Assembly (NCBI RefSeq): GCF_012070395.1
Contig: NZ_JAAFYS010000001.1
Coordinates: 474,001 to 538,000, forward strand
Length of the DNA stretch: 64,000 bases
Direction of reading: 5' to 3'
Source: Pseudoroseicyclus tamaricis
GTDB taxonomy: Bacteria; Pseudomonadota; Alphaproteobacteria; Rhodobacterales; Rhodobacteraceae
Below, piece by piece: positions 1 through 8,734 of the stretch; the first letter of the stretch is position 1; the number at the start of each line of letters is the position of its first letter. The position numbers and the translations under genes are program-made. Below the pieces are notes generated by a model, which saw only the letters and a list, made by a program, of their open reading frames with translations, made no database searches and was not told the DNA's origin.

Positions 1-583
1 CGAGCGCCACGGCGCCCGATCCGCCGCCCGGTGGCAGCAGCGGCGCGCGACTGCCGTTGGGGACGACCGCGATGCCGGAGAGCCCGTAGGCCGCCTCCGT
101 CGCCGCGGCATGGGCGCGGGAGGGGGCGAGAATCGCATCGGCGCGGCGCAAGCCGGCGGCGGTGAGATCGGCCTGCCAGCACAGCGGCTCGGGGATCGGC
201 GCCCGGTCGACGACGGCGAACCACGTGGCGAGGCAGGAATGCGTGACGGCGAGCACCGGCGGCCCTCCCGGCGCCAGCTCTGCCGCTAGGGTGGGGCTGT
301 TGAGGTGCAGCACGTCGGCCCCGAGGCGCCGGGCCAGCCCGTCGATCCACGGGCCGGCGCCAGCGATGGCGTCCGGCCGCTCCGCCATCCAGTCCAGCGG
401 GATGTCGCACCAGGCGAGCTCTCCCGTCGCCTCCGCCTCGGCCCTCTGAGCCGGCGAGGGCTCCGGGCCCTGCCCTGCGAAGGCGACGCGGTGCCCCGTG
501 GCCGCCAGCGCGGCGCCGAGATCCATCGCGTAGCGCCAGACGCCGCCGACGGCGTCGACGGTCATCAACACCCGCAGGCTCAT
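1..583 (-). CDS. Glycosyltransferase family 4, N-terminal part (runs off the window)
   Basis: Reading leftward from an ATG at 583, the frame stays open to the window edge (194 codons) and has the look of a GT-B glycosyltransferase N-terminal domain: it opens with VLMTVDAVGGVWRYAMDLG (a glycogen-synthase/GT4-like donor), has LHLNSPTLAAEL and VLAVTHSCLATWF, then LAPSRAHAAATEAAYG followed by VVPNG, the usual linker into the nucleotide-sugar-binding domain. That catalytic C-terminal domain lies outside the window. The ATG overlaps the TGA of the fusion gene upstream by 4 bases (ATGA), so it is the third gene of a coupled leftward operon with two nucleotide-sugar enzymes. Donor and acceptor sugars cannot be read from this half. 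Confidence 0.75.
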   Translation of the reverse strand, partial: MSLRVLMTVDAVGGVWRYAMDLGAALAATGHRVAFAGQGPEPSPAQRAEAEATGELAWCDIPLDWMAERPDAIAGAGPWIDGLARRLGADVLHLNSPTLAAELAPGGPPVLAVTHSCLATWFAVVDRAPIPEPLCWQADLTAAGLRRADAILAPSRAHAAATEAAYGLSGIAVVPNGSRAPLLPPGGGSGAVAL

Positions 584-2565
584 GCGCTCTCTTTCCACAG
601 CGGCGCCTGCACCCGGTGCTCGGCCAGCCATCCGGCGAGCTTGTGCAGGCCGGAGCGCCAGTCGGTGCCCGCGCGCCAGCCCGTCGCCGCCGTCAGCGCG
701 GAGGTATCGGCGACGAACCATGGCTGATCGCCGGCCCGCCAGCCGGCGTAGCTGACATCCATCGGCTGCCCGGTGATGCGGCCGATCTCGTCGATCACCT
801 GCCGCAGGCTGACGGCATTCGCCGCCCCGCCGCCGAGGTTGTAAGGCTTGCCCGACATCTCTCCGATATGCGCCAGCGCCAGCCGGTAGGCGGCGACGGC
901 GTCGGAGACCTCCAGCACGTCCCGCACCTGCCGGCCGGAGCCGTAGACGGTGATCGGCTTGCCCGTCAGCGCCGAGATCAGGAAGTGCGCCACCCAGCCC
1001 TGATCCTCGGTGCCGAACTGCCGCGGCCCGTAGATGCAGGACATGCGCAGCACCGTCGCGGGGATCCCGTAGCTCTTGGCGTAGTCGAGCACGTACTGGT
1101 CCGCCACGCCCTTCGAGCAGCCGTAGGGCGTGCAGAAATCGAGCGGCCGCGTCTCCCCGACGCCCTGCGCATGGCGCTGGTCGGCGGGCTCCACCCGGTC
1201 ACCGGCCTCGCGCACCTCCAGATCGGCGAGGGCGCCGTAGACCTTGTTGGTGGAGGCGAAGACCACAGGGATCTTGCGGCCCGTGGCGCGGATCGCCTCC
1301 AGCAGGTTGAGCGTGCCGCGGGCGTTGACCTCGAAATCCTCGACCGGCGAGGTGAGGCTCGTCGTCACCGCCGTCTGCGCGGCGAGGTGGAAGACGGCCT
1401 CGGCATCCCGCACCGCGGCACCGAGCGAGGGCTCGTCGCGCAGGTCCACCGGCACGGCATGCAGGCGGCTGGAGTGGCGGGCGGTCAGCCAGGCGAGGTT
1501 CTCCTCCACCCCCGGCCGGGAGAGGTTGTCGAGCACGATCACCTCCCGCCCCTCGGAGAGGAAGCTCTCGGCGAGGTTCGAGCCGATGAAGCCGGCGCCG
1601 CCGGTGATCACCACCGGCTTCCGCGCCCGCACCGGCCACGGCGCCGGCAGGCTGGTGACCTCGCGCAGCCGGTTCGGGCCACCCTCCGTCAGCAGCCGGG
1701 CGAGGAGCTTGGGCTGCCCGCCGGGGAGCGTCGCGCCGAGGTGGTAATGGCGCGGGTCGAACCAGAGGCCCTCCTGCACGGCGATGTCCGATTGCAGATC
1801 CTGCCAGCCGTACCAGTACATCCGGTCGGCCTTAGCATCGAGCGCGCGGATGAACCGCCGCGCCTGCTCCAGATGGTCGCCGCGCCACGTGGAGTAGCCG
1901 GTCTCGGTGATCCAGATCTCGGCGTCCGGGTTATGCCGGTCCAGGATGGCCCGCATCTCGCCCATGTGCATGTCCCACCCGGCCCAGGTGCTCTCCTCGC
2001 TGTCCCATGTGCCGGGGAACCCGTGGAAGCCGACGGCGTGCATGTAGTCGAGCAGCCCGCGCTGGCCCATCAGGTCCAGCCAGTAGGGATCGAACGGCGC
2101 GGGGCCGCCTAGCACCGGCTTCCAACCGCGCTCGCGCACCCAGTGGGCCGCCATGCCGATCATTTCGCAGAACAGGTCGTAGGAGGTATCCTCCCGCCAG
2201 TCCCAGTCGAGCAGGTTGTTGGGCTCGTTCCAGAGCTCGACATGCTCGAAGTGCTGCCCGTAGCGCGTCAGCACCACGTCGGTGAAGTCGGCGAAATCCT
2301 TGAGGTTGTGCGGCGCGCCGGAACTCTTGCCGTTCCGCGACAGCGAGGGGGGCGTGTAGTGCAGGCAGGGCAGCACCTCCAGCCCGTCGGCGAGGCGCGG
2401 CATCAGCCAGTCGTACCACTCCGCGCCGCCGGGGGCGTGGTAGTCGGCCCAGCTGAGATGCGTGCGCAGCCACTTGGCGCCGGAGGCGCGCAGCGCCGGC
2501 AGCTCCTGCTCGGCGCGGGCGTAATCGCCGGGGCGGAACCATTCGACGAAGCCGAAGTCATTCAT
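580..2565 (-). CDS. Fusion of a clan-A glycoside hydrolase-like domain and an extended-SDR sugar epimerase/dehydratase
   Basis: The 661-residue protein has two catalytic modules. Residues 1-300 look like a TIM-barrel clan GH-A glycosidase: WNEP puts the general acid at Glu114, and WITETGYS puts the nucleophile at Glu221. Residues 315-660 are an extended short-chain dehydrogenase with the NAD motif GGAGFIG (321-327) and YGCSK as Tyr-x3-Lys, like UDP-glucose 4-epimerases and CDP-sugar epimerases. Both domains keep their key residues, so it may couple trimming of a glycan with nucleotide-sugar interconversion; that is inference. The ATG at 2565 overlaps the stop of the upstream epimerase (ATGA), and its own stop overlaps the glycosyltransferase start. 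The upstream open frame beyond 2565 is only the out-of-frame shadow of the epimerase. Confidence 0.8.
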   Translation of the reverse strand: MNDFGFVEWFRPGDYARAEQELPALRASGAKWLRTHLSWADYHAPGGAEWYDWLMPRLADGLEVLPCLHYTPPSLSRNGKSSGAPHNLKDFADFTDVVLTRYGQHFEHVELWNEPNNLLDWDWREDTSYDLFCEMIGMAAHWVRERGWKPVLGGPAPFDPYWLDLMGQRGLLDYMHAVGFHGFPGTWDSEESTWAGWDMHMGEMRAILDRHNPDAEIWITETGYSTWRGDHLEQARRFIRALDAKADRMYWYGWQDLQSDIAVQEGLWFDPRHYHLGATLPGGQPKLLARLLTEGGPNRLREVTSLPAPWPVRARKPVVITGGAGFIGSNLAESFLSEGREVIVLDNLSRPGVEENLAWLTARHSSRLHAVPVDLRDEPSLGAAVRDAEAVFHLAAQTAVTTSLTSPVEDFEVNARGTLNLLEAIRATGRKIPVVFASTNKVYGALADLEVREAGDRVEPADQRHAQGVGETRPLDFCTPYGCSKGVADQYVLDYAKSYGIPATVLRMSCIYGPRQFGTEDQGWVAHFLISALTGKPITVYGSGRQVRDVLEVSDAVAAYRLALAHIGEMSGKPYNLGGGAANAVSLRQVIDEIGRITGQPMDVSYAGWRAGDQPWFVADTSALTAATGWRAGTDWRSGLHKLAGWLAEHRVQAPLWKESA

Positions 2566-3680
2566 GACACCAGCCCCCTCGCCTCCAGCTCCTGCCGCAT
2601 GAGGGCGCCCTTGTCGACGGAGGGCGACTTGCGGACCCATTCGACGAAGGGGCCGAGGGAGTCCTCCAGCTTCTTCTGCGGCGCGAAGCCGAGCAGGCGC
2701 TCGGCCTTGGAGATGTCGGCATAGCAGTTGCGGATGTCGCCGGCGCGGAAGCGGCCGGTGATCTCGGGGGCCATGTCCGGCAGGTCCATCGCCTCGGCGA
2801 GCAGACGCGCCACCCGGTCGATCGTGTAGGACTGGCCCGAGCCGATGTTGATGCACTCGCCCGCCACGCCCGGCGCCTCCAGCGCCTGCCGGAAGGCGCG
2901 GGCCACGTCCTCGACATGCACGAAGTCGCGCTTCTGGGCGCCGTCCTCGAAGATCGTCGGCCGCTCGCCATTGGCGAGGCGCGAAGCGAAGTTGGCGAGG
3001 ACGCCCGTGTATGGGTTGGAGAGGGCCTGCCCGGCGCCGAAGACGTTGAAGAGCCGCAGCGCCACGGCCGGGATGTCGTAGGCCTCGCCGAAGATCAGCA
3101 CCATGCGCTCCTGCGCATACTTGTTGAGCGCGTAGATGGAGGCGAGGTCGGGGCGCTTGCTCTCGTCCGTCGGCACAGCGGTCAGCGCCTCGCCCTCGGG
3201 GGAGAGTGGCTCCCACTGCGCTTTCCTGAGGTCCGCCGTCAGGCGCCGGGCACTGTCGTGGAAGGCGCCGGAGGGGGTGGTGTAGTAGCCCTCCCCGTAG
3301 ATGCTCATGGAGGAGGCGACGACGATCCGGTCGACGGGCTGGGCGGCGATGGCCTCCAGCAGCACGGCGGTGCCGAGGTCGTTGGCCTTCGTGTAGCGGG
3401 CGATCTCGTACATCGACTGGCCGACGCCCACCTCGGCGGCGAGGTGGATGACGCTGTCGCAGCCCGTGAGGGCGCCTCGCAGCGTCTCGGCATCGCACAT
3501 GTCGCCGACGATGACCTCCGCCTCGGGCGGCGGCTCCTCACCCGGCTCGCCCTCGGTGCGCGCGTGGACCTGCTCGATCATCGCGTCGTAGAGGCGAACC
3601 TCGTGGCCTGCCGCGATGAGTTCGGCGGCGACGTGCCGCCCGATGAAACCGCAACCGCCGGTGACGAGTACCCGTGCCAT
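2562..3680 (-). CDS. NAD-dependent epimerase/dehydratase (nucleotide-sugar epimerase)
   Basis: 372 residues. The N-terminus carries the extended-SDR Rossmann motif GGCGFIGRH (residues 8-16) followed by the acidic ribose-binding Asp region. The active site reads SSMSIYG and YALNK (Tyr-x3-Lys), and LRLFNVFG with the RDFVHVEDV stretch is typical of UDP-glucose 4-epimerase-like enzymes. ATG 3680 is preferred over upstream in-frame starts because AGGGA lies 6 bases before it and the Rossmann motif would otherwise be too far in. It is the first gene of the leftward operon (epimerase, hydrolase-epimerase fusion, GT4), which suggests synthesis of a surface or storage glycan. A GGAAC-N17-GTTC element lies 36 bases upstream. 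Confidence 0.88.
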   Translation of the reverse strand: MARVLVTGGCGFIGRHVAAELIAAGHEVRLYDAMIEQVHARTEGEPGEEPPPEAEVIVGDMCDAETLRGALTGCDSVIHLAAEVGVGQSMYEIARYTKANDLGTAVLLEAIAAQPVDRIVVASSMSIYGEGYYTTPSGAFHDSARRLTADLRKAQWEPLSPEGEALTAVPTDESKRPDLASIYALNKYAQERMVLIFGEAYDIPAVALRLFNVFGAGQALSNPYTGVLANFASRLANGERPTIFEDGAQKRDFVHVEDVARAFRQALEAPGVAGECINIGSGQSYTIDRVARLLAEAMDLPDMAPEITGRFRAGDIRNCYADISKAERLLGFAPQKKLEDSLGPFVEWVRKSPSVDKGALMRQELEARGLVS

Positions 3681-3715
3681 CTTCGTCCCTCTCCGCAAGG
3701 TTCCTGAACCGCCTG

Positions 3716-3740
3716 AACCTCGGGATGGGTCATATGTTCC
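3716..3740 (-). promoter_or_regulatory. EcfG-type stress promoter candidate for the sugar operon
   Basis: On the minus strand GGAAC (3740-3736), a 17-base spacer and GTTC (3718-3715) match the alphaproteobacterial general-stress sigma consensus GGAAC-N16/17-(C)GTT. The -10 lies 36 bases from the ATG at 3680. Two other elements with identical spacing occur upstream of the operons at 3932 and 5991. Confidence 0.6.
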
Positions 3741-3867
3741 CAAGCGATTTGAAGCGCATCGACGGGCAGCTTCTTCAATGGTGACTTCTTCAATGACTTG
3801 AATGGCTTCCCCCTCCCGGGCCCGTCGCGGGCATAGCGACACCGGGCCGCCACGCTCGGCGGAGGGG

Positions 3868-3893
3868 GGAACAATTCATGCCCGGGCCGGTTC
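3868..3893 (+). promoter_or_regulatory. EcfG-type stress promoter candidate for the MDR-Gfo/Idh operon
   Basis: GGAAC at 3868-3872, a 17-base spacer, then GTTC at 3890-3893, ending about 40 bases before the ATG at 3932. The extended -35 reads GGGAACAAT, as in the element at 5939. It faces away from the divergent element at 3716-3740. Confidence 0.6.
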
Positions 3894-3931
3894 GGCGGCC
3901 ATCGGGAAGAAGCTGCAAGGAGCAAGGGATC

Positions 3932-4915
3932 ATGGACGGAATGCAGGGCAGAACGGGCCTCCGCGCGGCGCAGGTGACGGCGGCGGGCGAGGTCTCCATG
4001 GTCGAGGCCCCCCTGCCTGAGCCGGGCGAGGGCGAGGTGCGGGTGAAGCTCGAAGGCTGCGGCGTCTGCGCCTCCAACCTCGGGCCTTGGGCGGGGCCCG
4101 AGTGGATGAGCTTCCCGCTGGAGCCCGGCGAGCTCGGCCACGAGGCCTGGGGCGTGATCGACGCGGTGGGCGCCGGCGTGGACGAGGGCCGCCTCGGCGA
4201 GCGCGTCGCGGCGCTGGGCTTTCGCGGCTACGCCACGCACGACGTGGTGCCCGCCGATGCCGCCATCCCGCTGCCCGCCGCGCTGGAGGGCAGGCCCGTC
4301 CCGGCCGAGCCGCTGGCCTGCGGCGTCATGATCTTCGAGCGCGCGCAGATCCGCCCCGGCGACACCGTCGCCATCATCGGCATCGGCTTTCTCGGGGCAC
4401 TCCTCACCTCGCTCTCCGCCCGCGCCGGCGCCCGCGTCATCGCCATTTCCCGCCGGGCCGAGAGCCTCGATATGGCGAGAGAGATGGGGGCGGCGGAGAC
4501 CGTCCCCATGGAGGATCACTGGACAATCATGGAGGAGGTGCGCGGCCTCACCTGCGGCGACGGCGCCGACATCACCATCGAATGTACCGGTCACCAATGG
4601 CCGCTGGACCTCGCCGCCGAGATCACGCGCGAGAGCGGCCGGCTGGTCATCGCCGGCTACCACCAGGACGGGCCGCGGCAGGTGAACATGCAGACGTGGA
4701 ACTGGCGCGCCTTCGACATCGTCAACGCCCACGAGCGCAGCCGCGAGAAGAACCTCGCCGCCATGCGCCGCGCGGTGGAGATGCTGGCGACGGGCGAGCT
4801 GCAGCCGGATCGCCTCTACACCCACCGCTACGGGCTGGAGGATGTCGGCGCGGCGCTGGATGCGACGCGCGATAAGCCCGAGGGCTTCATCAAGGCACTG
4901 GTGGTGATGGGATGA
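3932..4915 (+). CDS. Medium-chain (zinc-type) dehydrogenase/reductase
   Basis: 327 residues with the MDR layout: a GroES-like N-terminal domain with CGVCASN (the Cys of the catalytic zinc) and GELGHEAWG (the His-Glu pair), then a Rossmann domain with VAIIGIGFLGALL. The structural-zinc four-cysteine lobe of classical alcohol dehydrogenases is absent, as in sorbitol/threonine-type branches. ATG 3932 follows AAGGAG with good spacing. The stop overlaps the start of the Gfo/Idh/MocA gene (ATGA), so the two are translated together. This MDR plus Gfo/Idh pairing is common in sugar or inositol oxidation, but the substrate is not readable. Confidence 0.85.
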   Translation: MDGMQGRTGLRAAQVTAAGEVSMVEAPLPEPGEGEVRVKLEGCGVCASNLGPWAGPEWMSFPLEPGELGHEAWGVIDAVGAGVDEGRLGERVAALGFRGYATHDVVPADAAIPLPAALEGRPVPAEPLACGVMIFERAQIRPGDTVAIIGIGFLGALLTSLSARAGARVIAISRRAESLDMAREMGAAETVPMEDHWTIMEEVRGLTCGDGADITIECTGHQWPLDLAAEITRESGRLVIAGYHQDGPRQVNMQTWNWRAFDIVNAHERSREKNLAAMRRAVEMLATGELQPDRLYTHRYGLEDVGAALDATRDKPEGFIKALVVMG

Positions 4916-5934
4916 AGGACACCGCGCAGACCACCCGCCCGCGCCTCGGCTTCCTCGGCCTCGGCTGGATCGGCCGCCACCGGATGGAGGCGATCGCCGC
5001 CGCCGGCGGGGCCGAGATCGTCGCCCTCGCCGACGTCGATGCCGGCGCGCGGGAGGCGGCCTCTACCTTTGCTCCCGCCGCCGCCCATGGCGAGACGCTG
5101 GAGGATGTGCTCGCCGCCGCGCCCGACGGCGTGGTCATCGCCACCCCTTCTGCCCTTCACGCCGCGCAGAGCATCGCGGCGCTGGAGGCCGGCGCCGCCG
5201 TCTTCTGCCAGAAGCCCCTCGGCCGCGATGCCGCCGAGACCGCCACGGCGGTGGAGGCCGCCCGCTCCGCCGACCGCCTGCTGGCCACCGACCTCTCCTA
5301 CCGCCAGACCGCCGCCGTCCTCGCGGCGCGGGAGGAGATCGCCAGCCTCGGCGAGATCCAGGCCGTGGACCTGACGTTCCACAACGCCTACGGCCCCGAC
5401 AAGCCGTGGTTCCGCGACCGGCGGCTCGCCGGCGGCGGCTGCGTGATCGACCTCGGTGTCCACCTCGTCGACCTCGCGATGTGGCTGATGGACTGGCCCG
5501 AGCTCACCTGCCGCTCCGCCCACCTGCGCGCCGGTGGCGCCCCGCTCCGGCCCGGCGCGGCGGAGGTAGAGGACCTCGCCCTCGCCACGCTGGAGACGGC
5601 CCAGGGCACGCCCGTCCGCCTCGCCTGCTCGTGGAACCTGCCCGCCGGCTGCGACGCCGTCATCCGGGCCGAGATCTACGGGGCACACGGCGCCGTCGCC
5701 GTCTCCAACGTCGGTGGCTCCTTCTTCGATCTGGAGGCGCGGCGGATGGATGGCTGCACCAGCACCGTCCTCGCCTCCCCGCCCGACGACTGGGGCGGCC
5801 GCGCTGCCGTGGCGTGGATGGAGCGGCTGCGCTCCGGCACCGGATTCGACCCGGAATGCGCGAGGCTGATCGACGTCGCCCGTGTGCTCGATGACATCTA
5901 CGCCGTCGGCGGCGCCGCGCCGCCCGCCGGCTGA
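4912..5934 (+). CDS. Gfo/Idh/MocA family oxidoreductase
   Basis: 340 residues. The N-terminal Rossmann fold starts with LGFLGLGWIGRHRMEAI (residues 13-29), and the family motif appears as QKPLGRD in place of the usual EKP; the Lys is kept. The C-terminal half holds the GGGCVIDLGVHLVDLAMWL stretch with the conserved Asp and His of the active site. These enzymes oxidise or reduce sugars and cyclitols with NAD(P). It begins inside the stop codon of the MDR gene and ends the operon; the next gene starts 56 bases on behind its own promoter-like element. EKP to QKP is the only odd point. Confidence 0.85.
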   Translation: MKDTAQTTRPRLGFLGLGWIGRHRMEAIAAAGGAEIVALADVDAGAREAASTFAPAAAHGETLEDVLAAAPDGVVIATPSALHAAQSIAALEAGAAVFCQKPLGRDAAETATAVEAARSADRLLATDLSYRQTAAVLAAREEIASLGEIQAVDLTFHNAYGPDKPWFRDRRLAGGGCVIDLGVHLVDLAMWLMDWPELTCRSAHLRAGGAPLRPGAAEVEDLALATLETAQGTPVRLACSWNLPAGCDAVIRAEIYGAHGAVAVSNVGGSFFDLEARRMDGCTSTVLASPPDDWGGRAAVAWMERLRSGTGFDPECARLIDVARVLDDIYAVGGAAPPAG

Positions 5935-5938
5935 TCGG

Positions 5939-5964
5939 GGAACAATCGCCGCGCCGAGGGGTTC
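5939..5964 (+). promoter_or_regulatory. EcfG-type stress promoter candidate for the SRPBCC-ADH-SDR operon
   Basis: GGAAC (5939-5943), 17 bases, GTTC (5961-5964), 27 bases before the ATG at 5991. The flanks extend it into an inverted repeat GGGGAAC...GTTCCCC, so an operator is an alternative reading. Third element of this form within 2.3 kb. Confidence 0.6.
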
Positions 5965-5990
5965 CCCGCACTCCAGCGAAGGGAGAAGCC

Positions 5991-6641
5991 ATGTCTTACC
6001 GAGACGACGGATATTCGAGCCGCCGGGGCCGGCAGGCCCTCGAAGCGGCGCTCGCCATCGCCGCCGGCGCGGCCATCGTGGGCGGCATCCATGCCATGGC
6101 ACGGCAGACCCAGACCGCGCCCCGTGGCATCCCCGGCGATGCCCCCGGCTACACCAGCCGCAAGAGCATGTACGGCGATTACGCGGTCACCGGCCGCACG
6201 ATCACCATCAATCGCCCCCGCTCCGAGCTCTACGCCTACTGGCGGGATTTCTCGAACCTGCCGAAGTTCATGGAGAGCGTGGAAAAGGTTGAGTGGGAGG
6301 GCGACGTCTCCGTCTGGACGATCCAGGCCCCCGGCGGTGACGTCCGCATCCGCGCCCACATCACCACCGAGAAGCAGGACGAGGAGATCGCCTGGCGCTC
6401 CGTCCAGGGCTCCGACATCGACACCGAGGGCAAGGTCACCTTCCGCGATGCCCCCGGCGGGCGCGGCACCGAGGTGGAGGCCATCGTCGCCTACATCCCA
6501 CCGGTCGGCCGCCTCGGCGCGCTGGTGGCGAAGCTCTTCCAGAAGGAGCCGCGCGTGCAGGGGCGGCGCGAGCTGAAGCGCTTCAAAATGCTCATGGAAA
6601 CGGGCGAGGTGACCACCTCGCACAACCGGCAGGCCGCCTGA
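5991..6641 (+). CDS. SRPBCC-family (polyketide cyclase/COQ10-like) protein with an N-terminal membrane segment
   Basis: 216 residues. Residues about 15-35 (ALEAALAIAAGAAIVGGI) form one hydrophobic helix, followed by a SRPBCC/START-like domain: TINRPRSELYAYWRDFSNLPKFM is the family's usual opening, and the centre alternates short strands. The C-terminus QGRRELKRFKMLMETGE is typical of the cyclase/dehydrase subgroup. Such proteins bind hydrophobic ligands; the ligand is unknown. A good GGGAGAAG site precedes ATG 5991. It leads a three-gene operon with a zinc dehydrogenase and an SDR, a grouping often seen in stress-induced loci of alphaproteobacteria. Confidence 0.8.
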   Translation: MSYRDDGYSSRRGRQALEAALAIAAGAAIVGGIHAMARQTQTAPRGIPGDAPGYTSRKSMYGDYAVTGRTITINRPRSELYAYWRDFSNLPKFMESVEKVEWEGDVSVWTIQAPGGDVRIRAHITTEKQDEEIAWRSVQGSDIDTEGKVTFRDAPGGRGTEVEAIVAYIPPVGRLGALVAKLFQKEPRVQGRRELKRFKMLMETGEVTTSHNRQAA

Positions 6642-6650
6642 GGAGGACAT

Positions 6651-7820
6651 ATGCGCGCGCTCACCTACCACGGCAAACACGATGTCCGCGTCGATACGGT
6701 GCCGGACCCGGAGATCATCAACCCCCGCGATGCCGTCATCGAGATCACCTCGACGGCCATCTGCGGCTCTGATCTGCACCTCTACGACGGGGTGATCCCG
6801 GGCCTCCTGCAAGGTGACATCCTCGGCCATGAGTTCATGGGCCGGGTGGTGGAGACGGGCCGGGACAGCACCCTGCAGAAGGGGCAGCGGGTCGTCGTGC
6901 CCTTCACCATCTCCTGCGGCAAGTGCTTTCACTGCATGAAGCAGCAGTACTCCGCCTGCGACAACTCCAACCCCGCCGAGAAGCAGGACCTGACGGAGCC
7001 GCTCTACGGGCATGCCATGTCGGGCCTCTTCGGCTATTCGCACCTCACCGGCGGCTACCCCGGCGGGCAGGCGCAATACGTGCGTGTGCCCTATTCCGAC
7101 GTCGGCCCCATCGTCATCCCCGACGGGCTGGAGGACGAGACGGTGCTCTTCCTCTCCGACATCCTGCCGACCGGCTGGATGGCGGCGGAGAACTGCGACA
7201 TCGAGGAGGGCGACACCGTCGCCGTCTGGGGCTGCGGGCCGGTCGGCCTCTTCGCCATCCAGAGCGCGCTGATCATGGGCGCGCACAAGGTCATCGCCAT
7301 CGACCACTACCCCCACCGGCTGGAGCTGGCCCGCGGCCTCGGCGCCGAGGTCATCGATTACCGGCACACCCACGTGCTGGAGGCGCTGATGGAGATGACC
7401 GGCGGCATCGGCCCCGACGCGGTGATCGACGCCGTGGGGATGGAGAGCCACGGCCTCGCCCCCGACGCCATCTCCGACAAGGTCAAGCAGGTCGTGGGCA
7501 TGGGCGCCGACCGGGGCCACGCGCTCCGCGAGGCGATCATGGCCGTGCGCAAGGGCGGACGGATCTCCATGCCCGGCGTCTATGGCGGCTTCATCGACAA
7601 GTTCCCGCTCGGCGCCTTCATGGAGAAGGGCCTGCAATGGCGCACGGGGCAGACGCACGTGCAGAAGTACTCGCACGACCTGCTGCGCCGCATCGAGGAG
7701 GGGCAGATCGACACGACCTTCCTCATCTCGCACCGCCTGTCGCTGGAGGATGCCCCGACGGGCTACGCCAATTTCAAGGACAACCAGGACGAGTGGACGA
7801 AAGTCGTCCTCAAGCCCTGA
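6651..7820 (+). CDS. Zinc-dependent alcohol dehydrogenase (glutathione-independent formaldehyde dehydrogenase-like)
   Basis: 389 residues. Catalytic-zinc ligands are Cys38 (AICGSD), His60-Glu61 (GHEF), and the structural-zinc lobe has Cys89, Cys92, Cys95 and Cys103. The Rossmann motif is VWGCGPVGLFA. The length and the insert after residue 230 (GMESHG..., then KVKQVVGMGADRG) fit the longer branch related to glutathione-independent formaldehyde dehydrogenase rather than classical ADH. AGGAGG lies 5 bases before the ATG. Nine bases separate it from the SRPBCC gene and 11 from the SDR, so the three are one transcript. Confidence 0.88.
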   Translation: MRALTYHGKHDVRVDTVPDPEIINPRDAVIEITSTAICGSDLHLYDGVIPGLLQGDILGHEFMGRVVETGRDSTLQKGQRVVVPFTISCGKCFHCMKQQYSACDNSNPAEKQDLTEPLYGHAMSGLFGYSHLTGGYPGGQAQYVRVPYSDVGPIVIPDGLEDETVLFLSDILPTGWMAAENCDIEEGDTVAVWGCGPVGLFAIQSALIMGAHKVIAIDHYPHRLELARGLGAEVIDYRHTHVLEALMEMTGGIGPDAVIDAVGMESHGLAPDAISDKVKQVVGMGADRGHALREAIMAVRKGGRISMPGVYGGFIDKFPLGAFMEKGLQWRTGQTHVQKYSHDLLRRIEEGQIDTTFLISHRLSLEDAPTGYANFKDNQDEWTKVVLKP

Positions 7821-7831
7821 GGGAGGTTTAC

Positions 7832-8635
7832 ATGGATCGCACGGGCAAGCTTGCTGTCATCACCGGCGCCTCCACGGGCATCGGCCATGAGATGGCAAAG
7901 ATCTGCGCGGAGGAGGGGCATGACCTGCTCATCTGCGCCAACGAGGCGCGGATCGAGAGCGTCGCCGCCGAGCTGCGCGCCGGCGGCGGCGAGGTCATCG
8001 CCCTGCAGGCCGACCTCGCCACGCCGGAGGGCGTCGACCGGCTCTGGGATGCCACCGGCGGGCGGCCGGTGGATTACCTCCTCGCCAATGCCGGCATCGG
8101 GCTGGGCGAGGCGTTCCTCGACCAGGACCTCGGCGAGATCGGCGAGGTGATCGACCTCAACGTGAAGGGCACGACGCACCTCCTCTGGCACGTGGGCCGC
8201 CAGATGCGCGAGCGCGCGGAGGGGCGCATCCTCATCACCGGCTCCATCGCCGGGCTGATGCCGGGCTCCTACCAGGCGGTCTACAACGGCACGAAGGCCT
8301 ATCTCGACAGCCTCAGCTATGCCTTGCGCAACGAGCTGAAGGAGACGGGCGTCACCGTCACCTGCCTGATGCCCGGGCCGACGGAGACGGAGTTCTTCGA
8401 CCGCGCCCACATGGAGGACACACCGGTGGGCGAGGATGACAGCAAGGACGATCCGGCCATGGTCGCCCGCGCCGGCTACAAGGCGATGATGAAGGGCCAG
8501 AGCGGCGTCGCGTCGGGCTTCATGAACAAGGTGCAGGCAACCTTCGCGGGCCTGATCCCGGACACGGTGCTTGCCCAAATGCACCGCCACATGGCCGAGC
8601 CGGAGGACGATCAGAAGACCGACCCGGCGGCCTGA
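7832..8635 (+). CDS. Short-chain dehydrogenase/reductase
   Basis: 267 residues, classical SDR: cofactor motif TGASTGIG (11-18), NAG in LANAGIG, catalytic Ser in ITGSIAG and YNGTK as Tyr-x3-Lys. The C-terminus is longer than usual, with an acidic patch (GEDDSKDDP) and a hydrophobic stretch. ATG 7832 follows GAGGGAGG. Third gene of the putative stress operon; the substrate is unknown. Confidence 0.88.
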   Translation: MDRTGKLAVITGASTGIGHEMAKICAEEGHDLLICANEARIESVAAELRAGGGEVIALQADLATPEGVDRLWDATGGRPVDYLLANAGIGLGEAFLDQDLGEIGEVIDLNVKGTTHLLWHVGRQMRERAEGRILITGSIAGLMPGSYQAVYNGTKAYLDSLSYALRNELKETGVTVTCLMPGPTETEFFDRAHMEDTPVGEDDSKDDPAMVARAGYKAMMKGQSGVASGFMNKVQATFAGLIPDTVLAQMHRHMAEPEDDQKTDPAA

Positions 8636-8734
8636 CCCCTCCGCGCCGCCGCCCCGGGGCAGCCCCTCGGGCAGCGGCGAGACGCCGCGGCCGACCTTGA
8701 CGGCGCCGGTGCTCTGCCGTAGCGAAACCAGCGC

